DNA of 64,000 nt from Lingula anatina. Taxonomy: Eukaryota; Brachiopoda; Lingulata; Lingulida; Lingulidae. How positions within the stretch are numbered: the stretch's first letter is position 1; every line of letters begins with the position of its first letter. Under the pieces are notes generated by a model. That model was not told where the DNA came from. It worked only from the letters and a program-made list of their open reading frames with translations, and searched no databases. The stretch lies in assembly GCF_001039355.2 (NCBI RefSeq), contig NW_019774947.1, positions 124,001-188,000 of the forward strand, written 5' to 3'. Of the stretch, positions 1 to 13,654 are shown piece after piece. Made by a program: the position numbers and the translations under genes.

Positions 1-363
1 TCTACACACTGGCACAGAGCAGGTTTTACAGTAGAAAAACAAACCTTGGTTGGCGTGCCTCTTGCAGCAGTTCTCTGCTTGATCAGACTCTTCCGCTTTG
101 TTGCTTCCAAATAATTCCATAAGACGAGAAATTCTGAAGTCGCTGGGGATTTTGTTGGCATCGCCTGCGGGTATCTGCATCACCCCTCGGCATGTCGGAC
201 AGGGGAGGCTGTTGTTTTTCAAGAGCTGGTCAAGACAGTGGAGACAAAATGTGTGGTGGCAGTGCAGGATTTTGGGTTGATGTTTATTGTAATCAAAGTC
301 ATTCATGCACAGCGGGCATGTTAGGAATTCATCCTGGATGACACTTGCTCCATTTGTAGCCAT
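1..363 (-). CDS. TRIM-like RING/B-box protein, first coding exon (partial)
   Basis: The minus strand is open from an ATG at 363-361 to the window edge, about 121 codons. The N-terminus carries a RING finger: CPLC near residue 16, then CHHTFCLHC and CPTC with the expected C3HC4 spacing, which indicates an E3 ubiquitin ligase. A B-box 2 type zinc motif starts at about residue 98 (CCKRH, then FFYCKTCSVPVC). RING then B-box is the TRIM order, closest in style to TRIM2/3/56. The start follows an acceptor-like site at about 391, and a 5' UTR exon with a clean donor (GCAG/GTGAG) ends at 793. The coiled coil and C-terminal domain lie outside the window, so the subfamily is undecided. It is divergent to, or nested inside, the listerin gene on the opposite strand. 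Confidence 0.85.
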   Translation of the reverse strand, partial: MATNGASVIQDEFLTCPLCMNDFDYNKHQPKILHCHHTFCLHCLDQLLKNNSLPCPTCRGVMQIPAGDANKIPSDFRISRLMELFGSNKAEESDQAENCCKRHANQGLFFYCKTCSVPVCR

Positions 364-3300
364 TTTACACTCTGGATATTGTTTGCCTTAAATAGAAGAA
401 AACTTAAATTATTATAAGACCTCACTGACATGTTCAGACTGAAAGAATGAAATCTGGTTTAGCTGTGTTGCTCTTTCCCTCTTTCATGCATTTACACACA
501 TAATGTTTTTTTCAACCACCTGAAAGCATATGGTGATTAGAGCACTTTGTGAAATAATGGATATATGATAAGCATCAAAATGAAAATAAGTAAGATGATT
601 TGGATGTACAATCTAAGAATTTCTAAATGATGGCCTTCTCTGGATTTATACTGAAATACCCAATATTCTATTTGCATCTCTTTGAACTCAACTTTAGTTG
701 TAATTGATAACTTCTTCCAATTAAACCTTACCTCAGAAAAATTAATTTAGTTTCCAAAATTACATGATTTCTAAGAGAAATCCTAGACTCACCTGCAGTG
801 CCGGGGTGTGTATTGAGAAATGGCTGTGCTGTCTTCTGGAGAAAATTGACTTGGGAATAGCAAGCTGTACATGTCACAAATCAATAAGTCAAACAAATGG
901 TTTTCAAGTGCTGTGACAGGAATAAAGGCAAGAAAAGGGGATAATCCATTGTGTATGTTAGGTTCAGTGATACAGATGTCATAAAAACACATAAATGACT
1001 ATTTCATAAGTTTGTCCAAATGGAAATATTAATTTAGCGGTTATAGATTTTGCCATTTTTTGTGGTGTGTTTGAGCACTTAAAATATATTGTTCATCAGT
1101 CAGTTATCTTTCTGGAGTTCATTTATTGTTATTATTCCATTTGATTTTCAATACACTGCAGCTAAAAAAAGAGTCTGGTAATACTTGCCATGTATTTCAA
1201 TTAACTAGATGTTGTAGCAAATTGTCAGTTGGTTTCTGGTGTATGTATGACATAATTTATGCATGACAAAAGGTATTGATACAGATTAAAGTGCTGCAAA
1301 TTGTCAGTTATAGAGCTGCCCGTCTGAGTGAGGTGAATTATTAGTATTATAGACATCAGGTGCTTAGCTCGAATTATGTGAAGGTATCAATACTTTTTAT
1401 TCATCACTTATTTCGAGGTGAACACTTCTCCATGCAAAAATGAGCACTTTCTTTAGTAGCTAAAACAAGTTGTTTGATGGTGCTGTGATTTTTCATGTTG
1501 TACCACCAACTGTGCAGTACTCTATGTTGCATAATCATTCCATAGTCTTTCCTATCTTTGTATTTGATAGCTATGGCTGCATAGTCACTGAGACTCTACA
1601 GTGACTCTTTTTTTTTTACAAACCATATTCCTTGGAAAGCAAATTGCTATAAATTGCCATTCTTACTGAGTGTAAATGTAGATATCATGTTAGTGTTTAT
1701 ATAAGCTATTTTAAAGGTTTTCCATTTGTGTGCAATCAATATTGAAGGTAAGATCAGGTTTTCAATTGCTCTTAACATGCATTTTGCATTAAAAATTTAC
1801 ATTGTTTCCACAATGGAAAATGAAATTTTGTTAAGATTGACATTCTGTATACTTTTTATAGAGTGTGAAATTGATATGGCAGACTTGAATATTTACTGTT
1901 TTGGTAAAAATAGTAATATAATTGAAATTAAAATCTAGGGAATGGGTATTGACAGTATCGGTAAAATGATAGTTTTTAAAGATAAATAAGGTTTGTTTCC
2001 CCAAAAAGGCCATTTTTATATACAGACACAGATATTTTTATAATTAAAGTCATATCCAGTATAGTCCTTAACACTAGCTGTGCGCATCTTTTAAAAACTA
2101 ATTTTATGATTAAATAATAAATAATAATAATAATAATATAGAAACGCACTTTTACTATAAAACTGATGTCATCTGCATGAATATAATTCAACCTACGGCC
2201 AAATGTCTTCAGAGTAAATTTTTTGTGTGATTTTGTACACGAATGTATGGTCTATATGCAGCTGAATTGAAGAAATGGTGGTTACTTTTCATGTCTGTGC
2301 TACCGCCTTCTTATTAAAATTGTAGGATTATATTGTTAAGCTTTGTAAACTTGGTAATTGAAGAATTGATGCACTGCTCTGCCAAGAACTGTATCCGTTT
2401 GTCATCTCTGTTGCTATGCTGCAAGTGCTGGTCTGCTTTGATATTAAACAGCTATTGCTACCTTAATAGACTTCCTTGTGCATTTAGCGTTTTTATAATT
2501 TAATCAGTAATACTTGTTAATGGCATTCTTTCAGGGATTTCCATAGAAACTCCCTGAAAACAATTCTAATTTATTGAGCCTTGTCATATATTGTCTATGG
2601 ATACTGAATACCATGAATTTGCAAGTATTGTTAATTGCAAGTATTAATACATAATTTATGTACTGGGCTTAGCATTGCCATTCTATGACAGCTTCACAAA
2701 AAAAAAAACAGCCTGCAATAATTATAGTTGATTTCCCCAAAAAGGCTTGAGTTAGGCTATGATCAATTTTATCACAATAAAAGTTTGGCCTTATAGTTTT
2801 AAGACAGTAACTAAATCTGCCTAGGGTCTTAGCAGACACCTAAGACTGTTTAACCTGAAATTCTTTGAGAATCAAGACCCTGGCTGTCAACATTAGTCTA
2901 TTTTCCCAAGAAATATAAAAGCAAGCATTGATTTTCTATATGTATTCTTCAGAACTATTCATGAAAACACAAAAGTTTTCACGGGACTTTCATTCCAAAA
3001 GAAGAATTGTGTTACTTTTGCTCTTAACCTCAATTAACACTGTGTTAAATCATTGCTGCCATTGCAAAACAGGCACTTGTGTTTAATCAATACATTGATG
3101 GATGGTTATAATGACAATATTTGACCACCAAACCAGCGATTTACATACATTAATACTGGGTATGTGCCAATCCTTAACATTACCAGTTTATTCTCTGATT
3201 AGAAACTAATAAATTGCAATGCTGATTTTTTTGTTTTTAAATAGTCATTAAATGGCTGTTTTAAATGCAGAAAAGGTGCATTGTTGTATTGTATTAGATG

Positions 3301-3410
3301 TTGAACTTTTTTAAAAGTGGAAAGATTTGTTTTGTCTTGTTTGATTTGACAATGATAAAAATTCTGTCATAATAAAGTTACCTCACATTTCATTTTTTTG
3401 TTTTTTTTAG
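364..3410. other. Non-coding interval with TRIM 5' UTR exon and probable LTN1 intron
   Basis: AT-rich sequence without a convincing coding exon on either strand. On the minus strand the region just above 793 reads as a short 5' UTR exon with donor at 792-789, spliced to the TRIM coding exon through an acceptor near 391. The remainder ends in a polypyrimidine tract and AG at 3401-3410, which is the acceptor of the first visible LTN1 exon. No N-terminal listerin exons were recognised here. Confidence 0.55.
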
Positions 3411-6400
3411 CTTATACCACTACTAGAAGCCTCATTTTATGAAGCGAAAAGTCCTCTGTCCAGCTCCCCCTTGTATTCCTTGGTAGTGGACCTAACACAG
3501 TACATACACAAACAGAGTCACTGTGCAGAGGATGAAGAAAAGAGGGCATTGTGGGCTCAAACATCAAATCTTTTTTGGGATAACTTTAAGTCCCAGTGCA
3601 GAAGTTGGTTTGTCAGGTCGCATGATTGTAAAACATTAGGATTTATTTTGGACAGATTTGGAACATTTTTGGAGTCCTTCAAGAAGTCGCAACCTGGTAG
3701 AATGCAGAAAAAGAAGACTGGTAAAATTCACTTCAGTGACACAAATGAGAAAGACTTTGACATTGAGCTGCCTTATGTTTCTGCAGAAGAAAAGCATCTG
3801 GTTCCAGAGAAAGAGGGTATTGTTCAACCAGATTCTTTGCTCAATATAGAAAGTCCACTTATGCAGATAGTTTATGAACTAAGCTGCACCTCAGCAAAGA
3901 CCTTTTCTGGAGTTTATTTGACATTCCTTTCTAGAATGTGTATCACATATGGAGGGAAGACACTCTTCATGCATCTGTGCTCTGATAGTATTACAAGACA
4001 GCCAGAAACCTCAGAGGTAAAGATTATATTTTTGTATCAAAATTTATTTTGGAACTGCCCTTTAGTATTGCATAATTCCAGTTATTCATCAAATTTGGTA
4101 AAAATTGATAGTTAAAAAAAAGCTTTTTATACTTGCAGTGATGCTGTCTATAGTGGTTTCTATTCCATTTGGAACATTTGGCAAGTTGAAGGAAATTTGT
4201 GCATTTACTATTTTGTTTTGAGCAGGTGGAACTAGTGTTCTTCAAAGAGAGACTGCTCTCCAAACTCAAACATTTGGAAGGAGACTCTGATAAATTTGGC
4301 CATGATTTAAGCAAACTGGTGGACATTCTGTTGTCAGTGTACAGATCTGCAGATGTGGATACAAGAAAGAACATTCTCTTGACACTTTGTGAGGTATGTG
4401 CATATGTCAAATACTCAAAAGAGTAAACAAATTAAGTAAATGTGTGTGCCCTCTGACTCTGCCAGTAACAATACAATTTAGTATTCGAAAATCATTTTGT
4501 TGCATGCTCTGTGGTTTAAATTGCAAGAAATTTCTCAGCTAACAAAGTGCCTGAACATCTTTTTTTCAGGAAATAGACCACCCTGCTGTGTTCCAAATGT
4601 TGGTGGAAAGACTGAGGGGTTTCAAAGATACCATATTCAAACAGTGGATGAAGAGCAAGGTGTTTGGAGAGAAGATGGTGCTGTTTGCTGAGGAGTTGTG
4701 TCAGGAGTGTCTTGGTAATGGTGGGGATGAGAGGAGCCAGAGGGATGTGGATGCGTCCTGGTCACTGTTAACCCTGGCACTCACTACTGATGATGCACAT
4801 GGTAGGGAAAGAGTTTAGAGAAATAATAATTGATAGCTAACAATCATCTTAGGACATTTGTTGTAGGCTTTTCCCAGTTTGTTGATTCCAAGATTTACTT
4901 GAGTGTGAAACATGGAATCTAGTGCAGATGAAGTCTGACAATTAAGCAGACATGCTGAAACTGTCGGTCCGATCGGTCATGACCGGGAAAATTTGTCTGG
5001 ACTGGTAAAAAATTGGACGTGGTCGGTACACAAGACTAACAAGAATTTTAAGAGCCACACTTTTGAATTTAGAGTCATCATTTGACATACTTTCCTAATA
5101 AGATTATATAAAACCCAAAGCGTACTTTCCCTTCCATTTCAAACCTATCACATTCACAAACATTCCTTTACCGTATCGTACTGGTAGTATCTTTCTCAAA
5201 CGAATAGTAATTTTCGGTCCGACAAAAATCCATTCGGTACGGCAAATTTTTCACTACTGCCGGTCCAAATGTCTGGCCACTCTGAAAAGTTTTCAGCATG
5301 TCTGTAATTAAGTATGATATGATGTGAAATTTTATTGAAACCCACCTTAAACAGTACATTGTTCTCTGTTTCAGAGACACTGATTGCTGCTGAGTATATT
5401 GACAAGATGCTGATGAAGATCCGAGCTGCTTTACCTAGTCCAAACCACAAGTGGCAGTCTAGTCCTGAAGAATTAAACAGATGTGTGGCTTTTGTTTGTG
5501 ATGTGGCCTTGAACTTCTTCACCAACATTCAGGTAGCAGTTAACACTGTGTAGATTTATAGAGTGGATTCATTTTTCTTAAGTCATAAGGATATCTTCAC
5601 AGATTATTTTGATAAACTATTTAAAGTTTTCTTACTTGTTAGATGTATGTTTCACAAAATGTTTTTGATTAAGAATAATATCTTGAAAATATCGAGAAGA
5701 ATATGTTTATTATACCTTCTTTTGTTCTGTGTAACATTCTGCTTCATTTTGTTATATTTTTTCATCAAAAACACTATTGTAAAACAACAATGCATTTTGT
5801 TAATTATAGGATTGTCTGATGATTTCATCCACAGAGGAACTGCTTCTTTCACTGTTTCAACTGGGTGTCCAGTGGAACCTCAACTTAGCAGGTAAAAGCT
5901 GCATTCACATGATATTAACAAACAGAATGACAACTGCTGATCTTGGAGTGCATTGGTGAAAGGGAGCACATGCCCTCTTTTGTAGCATTTATAAAAATGT
6001 TTTTACATGCAAAACAAAATGTTTTACATACAAAGCAAATTGATAATAATAAATATAGATTTTTGAAAGACAGAAAAAAGAAAGAAAAAATTTTCACAGA
6101 ATTATACATCCACTAGTGTAATTAAAAAACTACCTTACAATGATTTTTACCTGGAGGTATTTTTCTGTAATAGTAAATTCAAAAGTTAAGTACGTATGTT
6201 CAGTTTAAAGGATATAAATAAGCAGAGAAGCAGGTGGAAAGTGCTGTCAACTGGTCAGAGTGAAGATTTAAACCTCAACTTCAATTTAGCTTCTAAAAGT
6301 TTATAGTGCAATGTGATTTTAATTTCCCACAGCTCATTTACACGAAAAGATAAAGAAGACCTGGAAGCAAGGAGTCAAAGCTTTGGTGCTACAACAAGGA

Positions 6401-9400
6401 GGGCTGCTCAAAGAGGAAGGATTCTTCTGCAAGGCTGCAGAATTTATGAAAAGTTATGTACGAAAGGAATGTTATTCTGTAGAAAGGTATGCAGCCTCTT
6501 ATTGGATGGTTTACAAAAAGCCTTATCTGTGAAATATAAGTAATATATAAACTAAGGGCATACAAGTTGAAATGAAACTGTAAATAGGTGTTTATTCTCA
6601 AAATTAGGTTTGTGCATAATGTTGGTAGGTGCATAAATGCACAAAGGCCTGTGTGTATGCACGTGTGTAACCTTTCCTTTAAATCTATATAAAACATTTC
6701 AGACCACATGCATATGCCATATCAGACTACTGAGTGAATTAAACATAAAAAAAATTAATTATTAATTTTTACCCTCATGATCTGGTATTATTTTTAAATT
6801 TAGGCTTAATTCAGTGTGTACTCTGGCTGTAGAATTGGTGAATACAATCTTTGAAAGCATCCAGGATGAGGTTGAAGATGAAGGACTTGTTGCTGTTCCC
6901 CTTCAGACGCCCCTGATCCAGGCTTATGTGGAGATGTTAGTTACTGATGAAGAACTGCATGTGAAGGATGGGGTAAGCTGTGGAATTGTTCAGGTACCTG
7001 GAGTACTTGGCAAATTTTTAAAATTGTCACATTTTCAGTATTTTGTATAAAACAAATGTGTACATGAACAGGGAAGGTTTTGAAAAATTAAAGTTAACAA
7101 CTACACATTTGACAGATACACCTTACATTTAAGTAAACCTATGGGGTTTGAATGGTTGGATCCTTGTGTGTTTATGTTTGAACCAGTGCTACCATGCTAC
7201 TTTTTACTATATATTTTTCAGTGGAAAACCTGGCCCCTGGTTAGTGGACAACTTTTGTTCAGCAGTTTCCCAACAGACACTCCTGTCAATGAAGAAACCG
7301 TGCCACCATGTCTGCCATCAGTCTACTTCACATCTAAGCTGCTTACTGATGCTGGTGCATTGGATGCCCATGCAGACAGTGCTGTGACAGCCAGACTAAG
7401 TGCTGTGACTGAGAAGCTGGCCTATTGTGTAGCTTACTGCGAGGCATGCTTGGGATGTCACAGAGAGGTATATGTGTGCATTTGGTACTGTGATATGCAG
7501 AAAAAACTTACTTTATACATCGTGTGTGTGCGCATGTGCATGCATGCATGCATGCATGTATGTGTTCTTTTCATGTATGTTTATTAAATTACAACAGTTC
7601 TTTGGTTGTATGGACGTAACAGCCTTAGAGAAAAATTCCTATATTTACTTTTAATGCTATTATTTCCTTAGTTAATGTGCAAAATGGTTTTGATTTTAAT
7701 TTTGGTTTATATATTTCTCTCAAATAATTATTTGGCTTTCTTTCAGGCTCTCTTTCACTCTGAATTGAACAAGTCCTTGATAATTGCTGATGAAAACTTC
7801 AGCTGTATATACAAGTCACTGTCACAGCTCACAAAGACCACTATCATCAGGGCAAGTTTAGAAAGGTAAATTACTTCCTTCCAACTGTTTGTTTTAAGGT
7901 TGACTATTGAGAGAAAATGTTGAAAGCCGGTGGTTGTGTCTTTAATTCTTATTTTTCAGGACTATGATAAAGAAAATCAATTAGTATTAGATCATATCTG
8001 AATCACATGTCATAATTGTAATGTAATCATAATTGTATGAACAAAAGCATACTCAAAATATGTAAGAACAGTTTTATAATGGACGATCTCAGTATTTGAA
8101 CACATTTCAAATGATATGCTATTGCATTTGTATTTCATGTGAGTGCATTATAATATCAGTATTCCTATATTCAAGAGAATTTATTTATGCAAATAAAGAA
8201 ATTATGTTGGATTTATTTATTAAGTGTGTTTTATTGTATAAGCTAACAATGTGTAAGATTATAAACGTCTGTCACTATTTTATTTCAAGATCACTGAACA
8301 GTGGAGGGATGAGTGCCCTGGCCCTTGACGTATTACTGAGGAATGAAGAATTGGCAGATATTGAAGTTATGAGTCTCCTTGGAGGAATTGACAGGTTATT
8401 TTCAGTCCTATGATAATAATAATGTTTATAAAGCCTGATACTTTATTCTCTTTAGTATCATTATAATATTGTATCCTCAAATAATTTGCTATTTTTAATG
8501 ATGATAGAAGACAACCATTTTCAAACTATACCATTAAAGGTGATATTGCAGGAAATTTAGATTATTGCATGACTATGATTTTTTGTATTTACAGATTTGC
8601 AGATTTGAATGAAATAACTGTCCAAACATTGCTGGTCCTCCTTCCATATCTTAAATCTACAGACAGACTTTCCTTGATTGAAATAATGGCAGCTAGGATC
8701 ATCAGCTGTGAAGCAGAGGAGATTATGAACATAGATGGTGAGAAGTGTTCAAATTATTAATGATTAAAATTGTTTTATTTCATTGAGATTTATTTTTGTC
8801 AAACGAAACCAGATTCATTGACATGGATAATTGTTAAAACTCAATCTTGTTAATAGTTAGGTATAGTTTTCAATACTAAGATTTCATTTTGTACAGGTTG
8901 TCTGGGCCCACTAGCCATTGCTAGCAAAGCTTTTAATTTGGCGTTCAATGGAACAGAAGACAGACTTGAACTGACTGAATTAGCCATTGGAATTGTCAAC
9001 TCTGTACTTGAAATGAGGGAAAAGCATGATGACTTATTTGCATTCAGCAAGTACGTTTTTTTATTATTGATTGAACTATAGCCAGTGATCCAAAATTCAG
9101 ATATTTTAGTACTTATGTTAATTAAAAAAACCTAATAGGTAGTAATTTTTTTTCTTTCTTTTCAGAAATGTGATTAAAAGAACTGGGACGTAGGAAATCC
9201 CGTCACTTAATGGAGATTTTAATAAAGATATTCAGAATATTGGTGGACTTGTTTAATGTCTGCTATTATTTTCTTTTTCTTCATGACAGTAATAAAATTG
9301 GAAGTTCAAATTAGTCATCTACAGTATGTTTTGAACATGTTATTATATTGTTTTGTTTCAGCATAAAGACATTGAGTTGGAACACAGTAAACTTCAATGT

Positions 9401-12400
9401 TTGGATGATAAGGTTTTTGGAAGTGCTGGTAAACCATATACCAACTAAATTAGAAGATGGACACTGGGACTTTGTGCAGTGTAGCCTGGCTGCCTGGATA
9501 CAGGTAAAGAAACTTAAAAGTTCTATTGTATGAATGATAGTTTCAAATTAAATTGTTACATTAATTTAATTTCAGTGATGAACAATGGATTGTTGCCTGA
9601 CAAATTAGATAAATAAATCATTCCTCTGAGGTGTGATGCTAAATCTGATGTTTTCCCACTCCAGAGCTGTCAGGAATGTGGCCTGGCCTTGCACACGCAT
9701 GCCCCAGTCTTGGTGTTGTTTGCTGACGCGTGCAACCTGCTGGCTGCCGTAGCTACCTGTATGAAAAACGTGGTTCCCCAGCAGAAAGATAGCTTTCCTG
9801 ATGGTCTGCTCACAGAGTGGACAGAATTCTTCAGCCAGGGGAATTATACCACCTTGTTGCCAATATTTGTCAAATATTCAGGTACGAGTTAGTTTTGCAA
9901 GCCAGTCAGTTTAGAAATGGATATATCTTTTATCTTTTTTTTCACTACAAAATCCATCAAAAAGTTAGCTATGAATAAAGTAAAAACCCCTTACCAAGTT
10001 AAAGGTTCAACATAATTTGATTTAATAACATAATGTAAGTTTTGTAAATTTAAGCATTCCTAACACATATTTTCATTTCACCTTGTTCTTTTTCACAGAT
10101 AATCTAAATGTCTTAAAGCAGCCACTGGCACTGGACTACCAGCTGCGTTGCCTGGGTGCTGCAATGGCTTTGTGTCCAGTAGAACATCTCAAGTCTCACC
10201 AACTCCCTGCCAAACTGAAAGCAGACGACAACAGTAACCTACCAGATGAGATTCAGACATTGCTGAACCATCTTTGTCCTCATCTGCTGTCACATCACCG
10301 AGCCGTGCTACTAACAGTTTATAAGTTATTGTTTAGGTAACTGTACTAATATAGGGTGGTATATTTATTTAAATTTATTGTTCATGATAATTAATTTATT
10401 TATTTTGTACATTTGTTACACTTAGTAGACAAAAACTATATGACACATAATGCTCTTGGCCTAGGTGGCATGTTTTTTTCCAAAATATGTAAGATAGAAA
10501 TAAAATGTTTGGTTTTTTAAATTTCAGCACTATGCCAGAGCTTACATTATTTAATGAAGGAAAGAGTACAGATGATTCAAATGAGGAAAATTCAAGGTTT
10601 GTTCTTTATTTGTACTGTTGGTGTTGAGGAATCCTGAAATTGAAAATTATCTCCAAATCATAATTTGTTTATAAAGCCTAATATATAAATTGTAAGCTAA
10701 TGAATGTTATTAGCACAGGGTGTACCAAATGAAGGAGTTAAAGTTTTTTATATTTATTTCAGAGCTCCTCCTGAACCTCTCCTCTCAATCTTGAACACCA
10801 CCACAAATGTGATCGATCACATCCTGGGTGACCTCAAGGTTGGAGAACGTATGCTCATAGAACCTCACATAGAGGAATTCACAGTTGCCATGGGATACCT
10901 GTTGTCATGGAAATTGATATTGGAATTCTTCAAGGGTGCAACATCTGAGGTAAGGCTTCAATACATTACAATAGTGTTTATACAATGTGACAGGTGTAGG
11001 TCTGTGCTAATCAGCAGAATTGAAGTTCACATGTTGGGTTACCATTGTAAAATATTTAAAAAATTTCCATTATAGACACATTTGCCACTTATTTTTTATT
11101 ATTTTTCAGCTTCGAGCAGAGTATGCTACATACTTAAAGCAGACCAATGCAGTACACAATTTGATGGTTAACCTCTTCAGACTTATGCCAGAAAACCCTA
11201 CAGTTCAATCTACTGACCTCCAGTTGGCACAATCCCCAGCAAACAAACTATCAGGGTCTATGAATCTGTTTGCAGAAGAACCAGATTTGAATATCAAAGG
11301 TTTGAAATCATGCTACAAGTCTTGCCAGCTACTATGTGGCCATCTCACCACCCTTACATATGTAGCACTGTAAAAATTCATAAATACCTCCCCCCCCCCC
11401 CATGCACCCCAAGACTAAGAAATAACTATATTTGTTTATTGTTACAGGAGATTTCAGCACTGTAGAACTGCAACACTTGGCATGTTCTGTGTATTATGCA
11501 GCTCTCCAGGACATCCCTGCACTGATTCGGCAGTGGTGGACAGACCAGGATAAAAGAATCACCATGGAAGTTGAGAAGTGAGTATCACTTAGTGGAGAAG
11601 CCATGATGGTGGGGTGTCGCAATTTTTTAATTAGTTGTCAATAAGCAAAATTCAAATTGTCTGATTGTTAGAAGTAATGGCTATTATGTCTATATAAACT
11701 TGTGATTATGAATTCCAATTCCTCATTACATTTTGGAAACTGGACATGCCTGGCATTGAACAATCTGGTTTTTTGTATGGTAAATTTTACAAACCAAAAA
11801 ATTGTGTTTACAGGTTTACGTCAAAATATGTAAGCCCCCTGTTATGTGCCCAAGAGATCAAAGATGTGCAGGAAAGAAGAGTAGAGTTTGACAACATGGT
11901 GGTAAGATATTTTGCTTGAATTTTTTTCTTTCAATTGATTGAAATAGAAATCTTTTTAATGCAGAAATTTAAACCTTTATGTATCCTCCAGGTAAAAGCA
12001 AGGTCAACAACCAGAGAAGTTATAGCAACTTACACTGTGGAGGACTTTTCAATGGAACTCATCATCCAGCTTCCAGCCAACCACCCCCTTGGGCAGATCT
12101 CAGTAGAATGGGGGAAGAGAATAGGGGTGGCTAATCTACAGTGGAGAAACTGGATTCTTCAAATGACAACATTTTTATCATATCAGGTAAGGGCTCGAAG
12201 GAAGAATGGCCCTAGGAAACTTTCAAGAGAATTTGTTTAGAAATTTGAAAATTACAATGTAGCATGTAATAAATATAGAATTGTTTCAATTCTAGATGAA
12301 TTCAGAATTATAATTATTCTTTTGGTATGAGCTGAGCAAGTTTTCTAAATAGTGTCAAGAATACTTTCACTCATAGCTGTATATACCAAAATTTCCCCTC

Positions 12401-13134
12401 AATTTTGGAGCTGTTTCAAATACAAAATCACAGAATTATTCTGAGATTATGAGAAAACCTTGTTTTTTCCAGTATTTTAATGGATATGTTTACTGTAATT
12501 GTATTTTCATCCATCTCTATAGTTAATAGTTTAAATTACATATAACAATTTTGATTATGTGAGTGGAGCAAATTTTTTCAGCTGTGTGGATTTTTTTTCT
12601 GTAACTTTTTCCACAATTACAGAATGGTTCTATAATAGATGGCTTATCACTATGGAAGAGGAATGTGGACAAGAGGTTTGAAGGAGTAGAAGAGTGTATG
12701 ATTTGTTTCTCAGTCATCCATGGTTCAAATTGTCAGCTGCCAAAGCTGCAGTGTAAAACATGCAAAAAGAAGTTTCATAATGCTTGTCTAGTAAGTATAT
12801 TATTGCATTATATTATACTCACACAAAAATTCATGCTTATTTCTTATTTTTTCTTTTATCTTAAGCAACCCATGTGACCATTCATCTTGAAAGTGTATTG
12901 AAGCATTTCCGATAAGTTAGCTTGTGATGGAATTTGGATATTTTTCAATTTAAATCATTGATTCTTGTTTTTAGAGGTATTAAAACTGCAATTCAGTTCC
13001 TTTGGAGATTCTCTCTCTCTCTCTCTTTTTTTTTTCAAGATATTAATACTGCAATTCCTGTTTTTTTTTTTCAGTATAAATGGTTTAGCACAAGCAACAA
13101 CTCAACATGTCCACTTTGCAGAAACCTGTTTTAA
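3411..13134 (+). CDS. LTN1: Listerin E3 ubiquitin-protein ligase, C-terminal ~1,330 residues
   Basis: Listerin ubiquitinates nascent chains on stalled 60S subunits in ribosome-associated quality control. The exons are 3411-4016, 4226-4393, 4570-4801, 5375-5532, 5837-5891, 6333-6486, 6804-6972, 7222-7467, 7747-7865, 8290-8394, 8595-8737, 8897-9050, 9362-9503, 9665-9881, 10099-10336, 10528-10596, 10763-10949, 11110-11299, 11448-11577, 11814-11901, 11992-12186, 12623-12790 and 13075-13134. All phases agree and the frame stays open to TAA. The body is the alpha-helical HEAT-like middle of listerin. An RWD-like region follows (IRQWWTD, then [15 protein letters not shown]). The protein ends in the diagnostic terminal RING-CH-type finger: [39 protein letters not shown]. 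Human LTN1 has about 1,766 residues, so roughly 420 N-terminal residues are missing and must lie upstream of the window or be misassembled. Confidence 0.95.
4947..5304. mobile_element. Short TIR element (MITE), hAT-like, in an LTN1 intron
   Basis: The segment starts with CAGACATGCTGAAA and ends with the exact reverse complement, TTTCAGCATGTCTG. It is flanked by an imperfect 8-bp direct repeat, CAATTAAG on the left and TAATTAAG on the right. The 8-bp duplication and CAG-type terminus are typical of hAT superfamily elements. The interior is non-coding and richer in CG dinucleotides (CGGTCC, GACCGG) than the surrounding intron. At ~360 bp it is non-autonomous. Confidence 0.7.
9166..9290 (+). other. 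Possible alternative terminal exon of LTN1 (in-frame stop)
   Basis: A strong polypyrimidine tract and CAG end at about 9165, between two constitutive LTN1 exons (8897-9050 and 9362-9503). Joining the upstream exon to this acceptor keeps phase but reaches a stop within three codons. An AATAAA occurs near 9221. It could be a cryptic acceptor, an NMD-inducing poison exon or a short-isoform terminal exon. The main reading clearly skips it, because 9050 joined to 9362 restores conserved listerin sequence. Confidence 0.3.
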
Positions 13135-13480
13135 CACTGATAAGGCATTCAATTAACGACAAAGTTGACACAGATGATCAATATTTACTGTCCAACGTAT
13201 TAAAAGAATACATCTGAGGGATATATGAGGAACATGCAGAATTGTTTGACCCAGTGAAGCTGTTTGTGAGACCTTTGAGACAAAAAAATCATCACTGGGA
13301 ATGTGTAAAATTCCCTTTAGAACTTAAGCAATATTTATGGTTTTCCTGTTATAAGACTTAAAATGTTGGAAGTATATCAACTGATATCTTATGGATTAAA
13401 ATTTACAAATATTAACAATAATTATTATGTAATTGAAGTTTTAAAAGTTTTATCATAAATAAAATTACTACTGATCTCAG
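13135..13480 (+). terminator. LTN1 3' UTR with polyadenylation signal
   Basis: After the LTN1 stop codon the sequence is AT-rich and non-coding. A canonical AATAAA lies at 13458-13463, about 325 bases beyond the stop, which gives a reasonable 3' UTR length. The next gene (DERA) starts about 500 bases further on the same strand. Confidence 0.6.
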
Positions 13481-13654
13481 AATTTGTTTGTTTCCCCCTC
13501 TCTTTGCATATAGACAGACTTGCAATCACAGACAGAAAATAAAAAAAGTTTTACTCAAATGTTTTTTCATATTATATAGAACTTATCATATGAAAGCAAA
13601 AATGAGAATGATATACAACAAGTGCTCCTATGGTAAGCACAGATTTCAGAAAAA

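Noticed and set aside
1726-2191. Short overlapping open frames on both strands near 1.7-2.2 kb
   Set aside because: AT-rich, low-complexity translations without splice context or family similarity; not supported as genes or as missing LTN1 exons.
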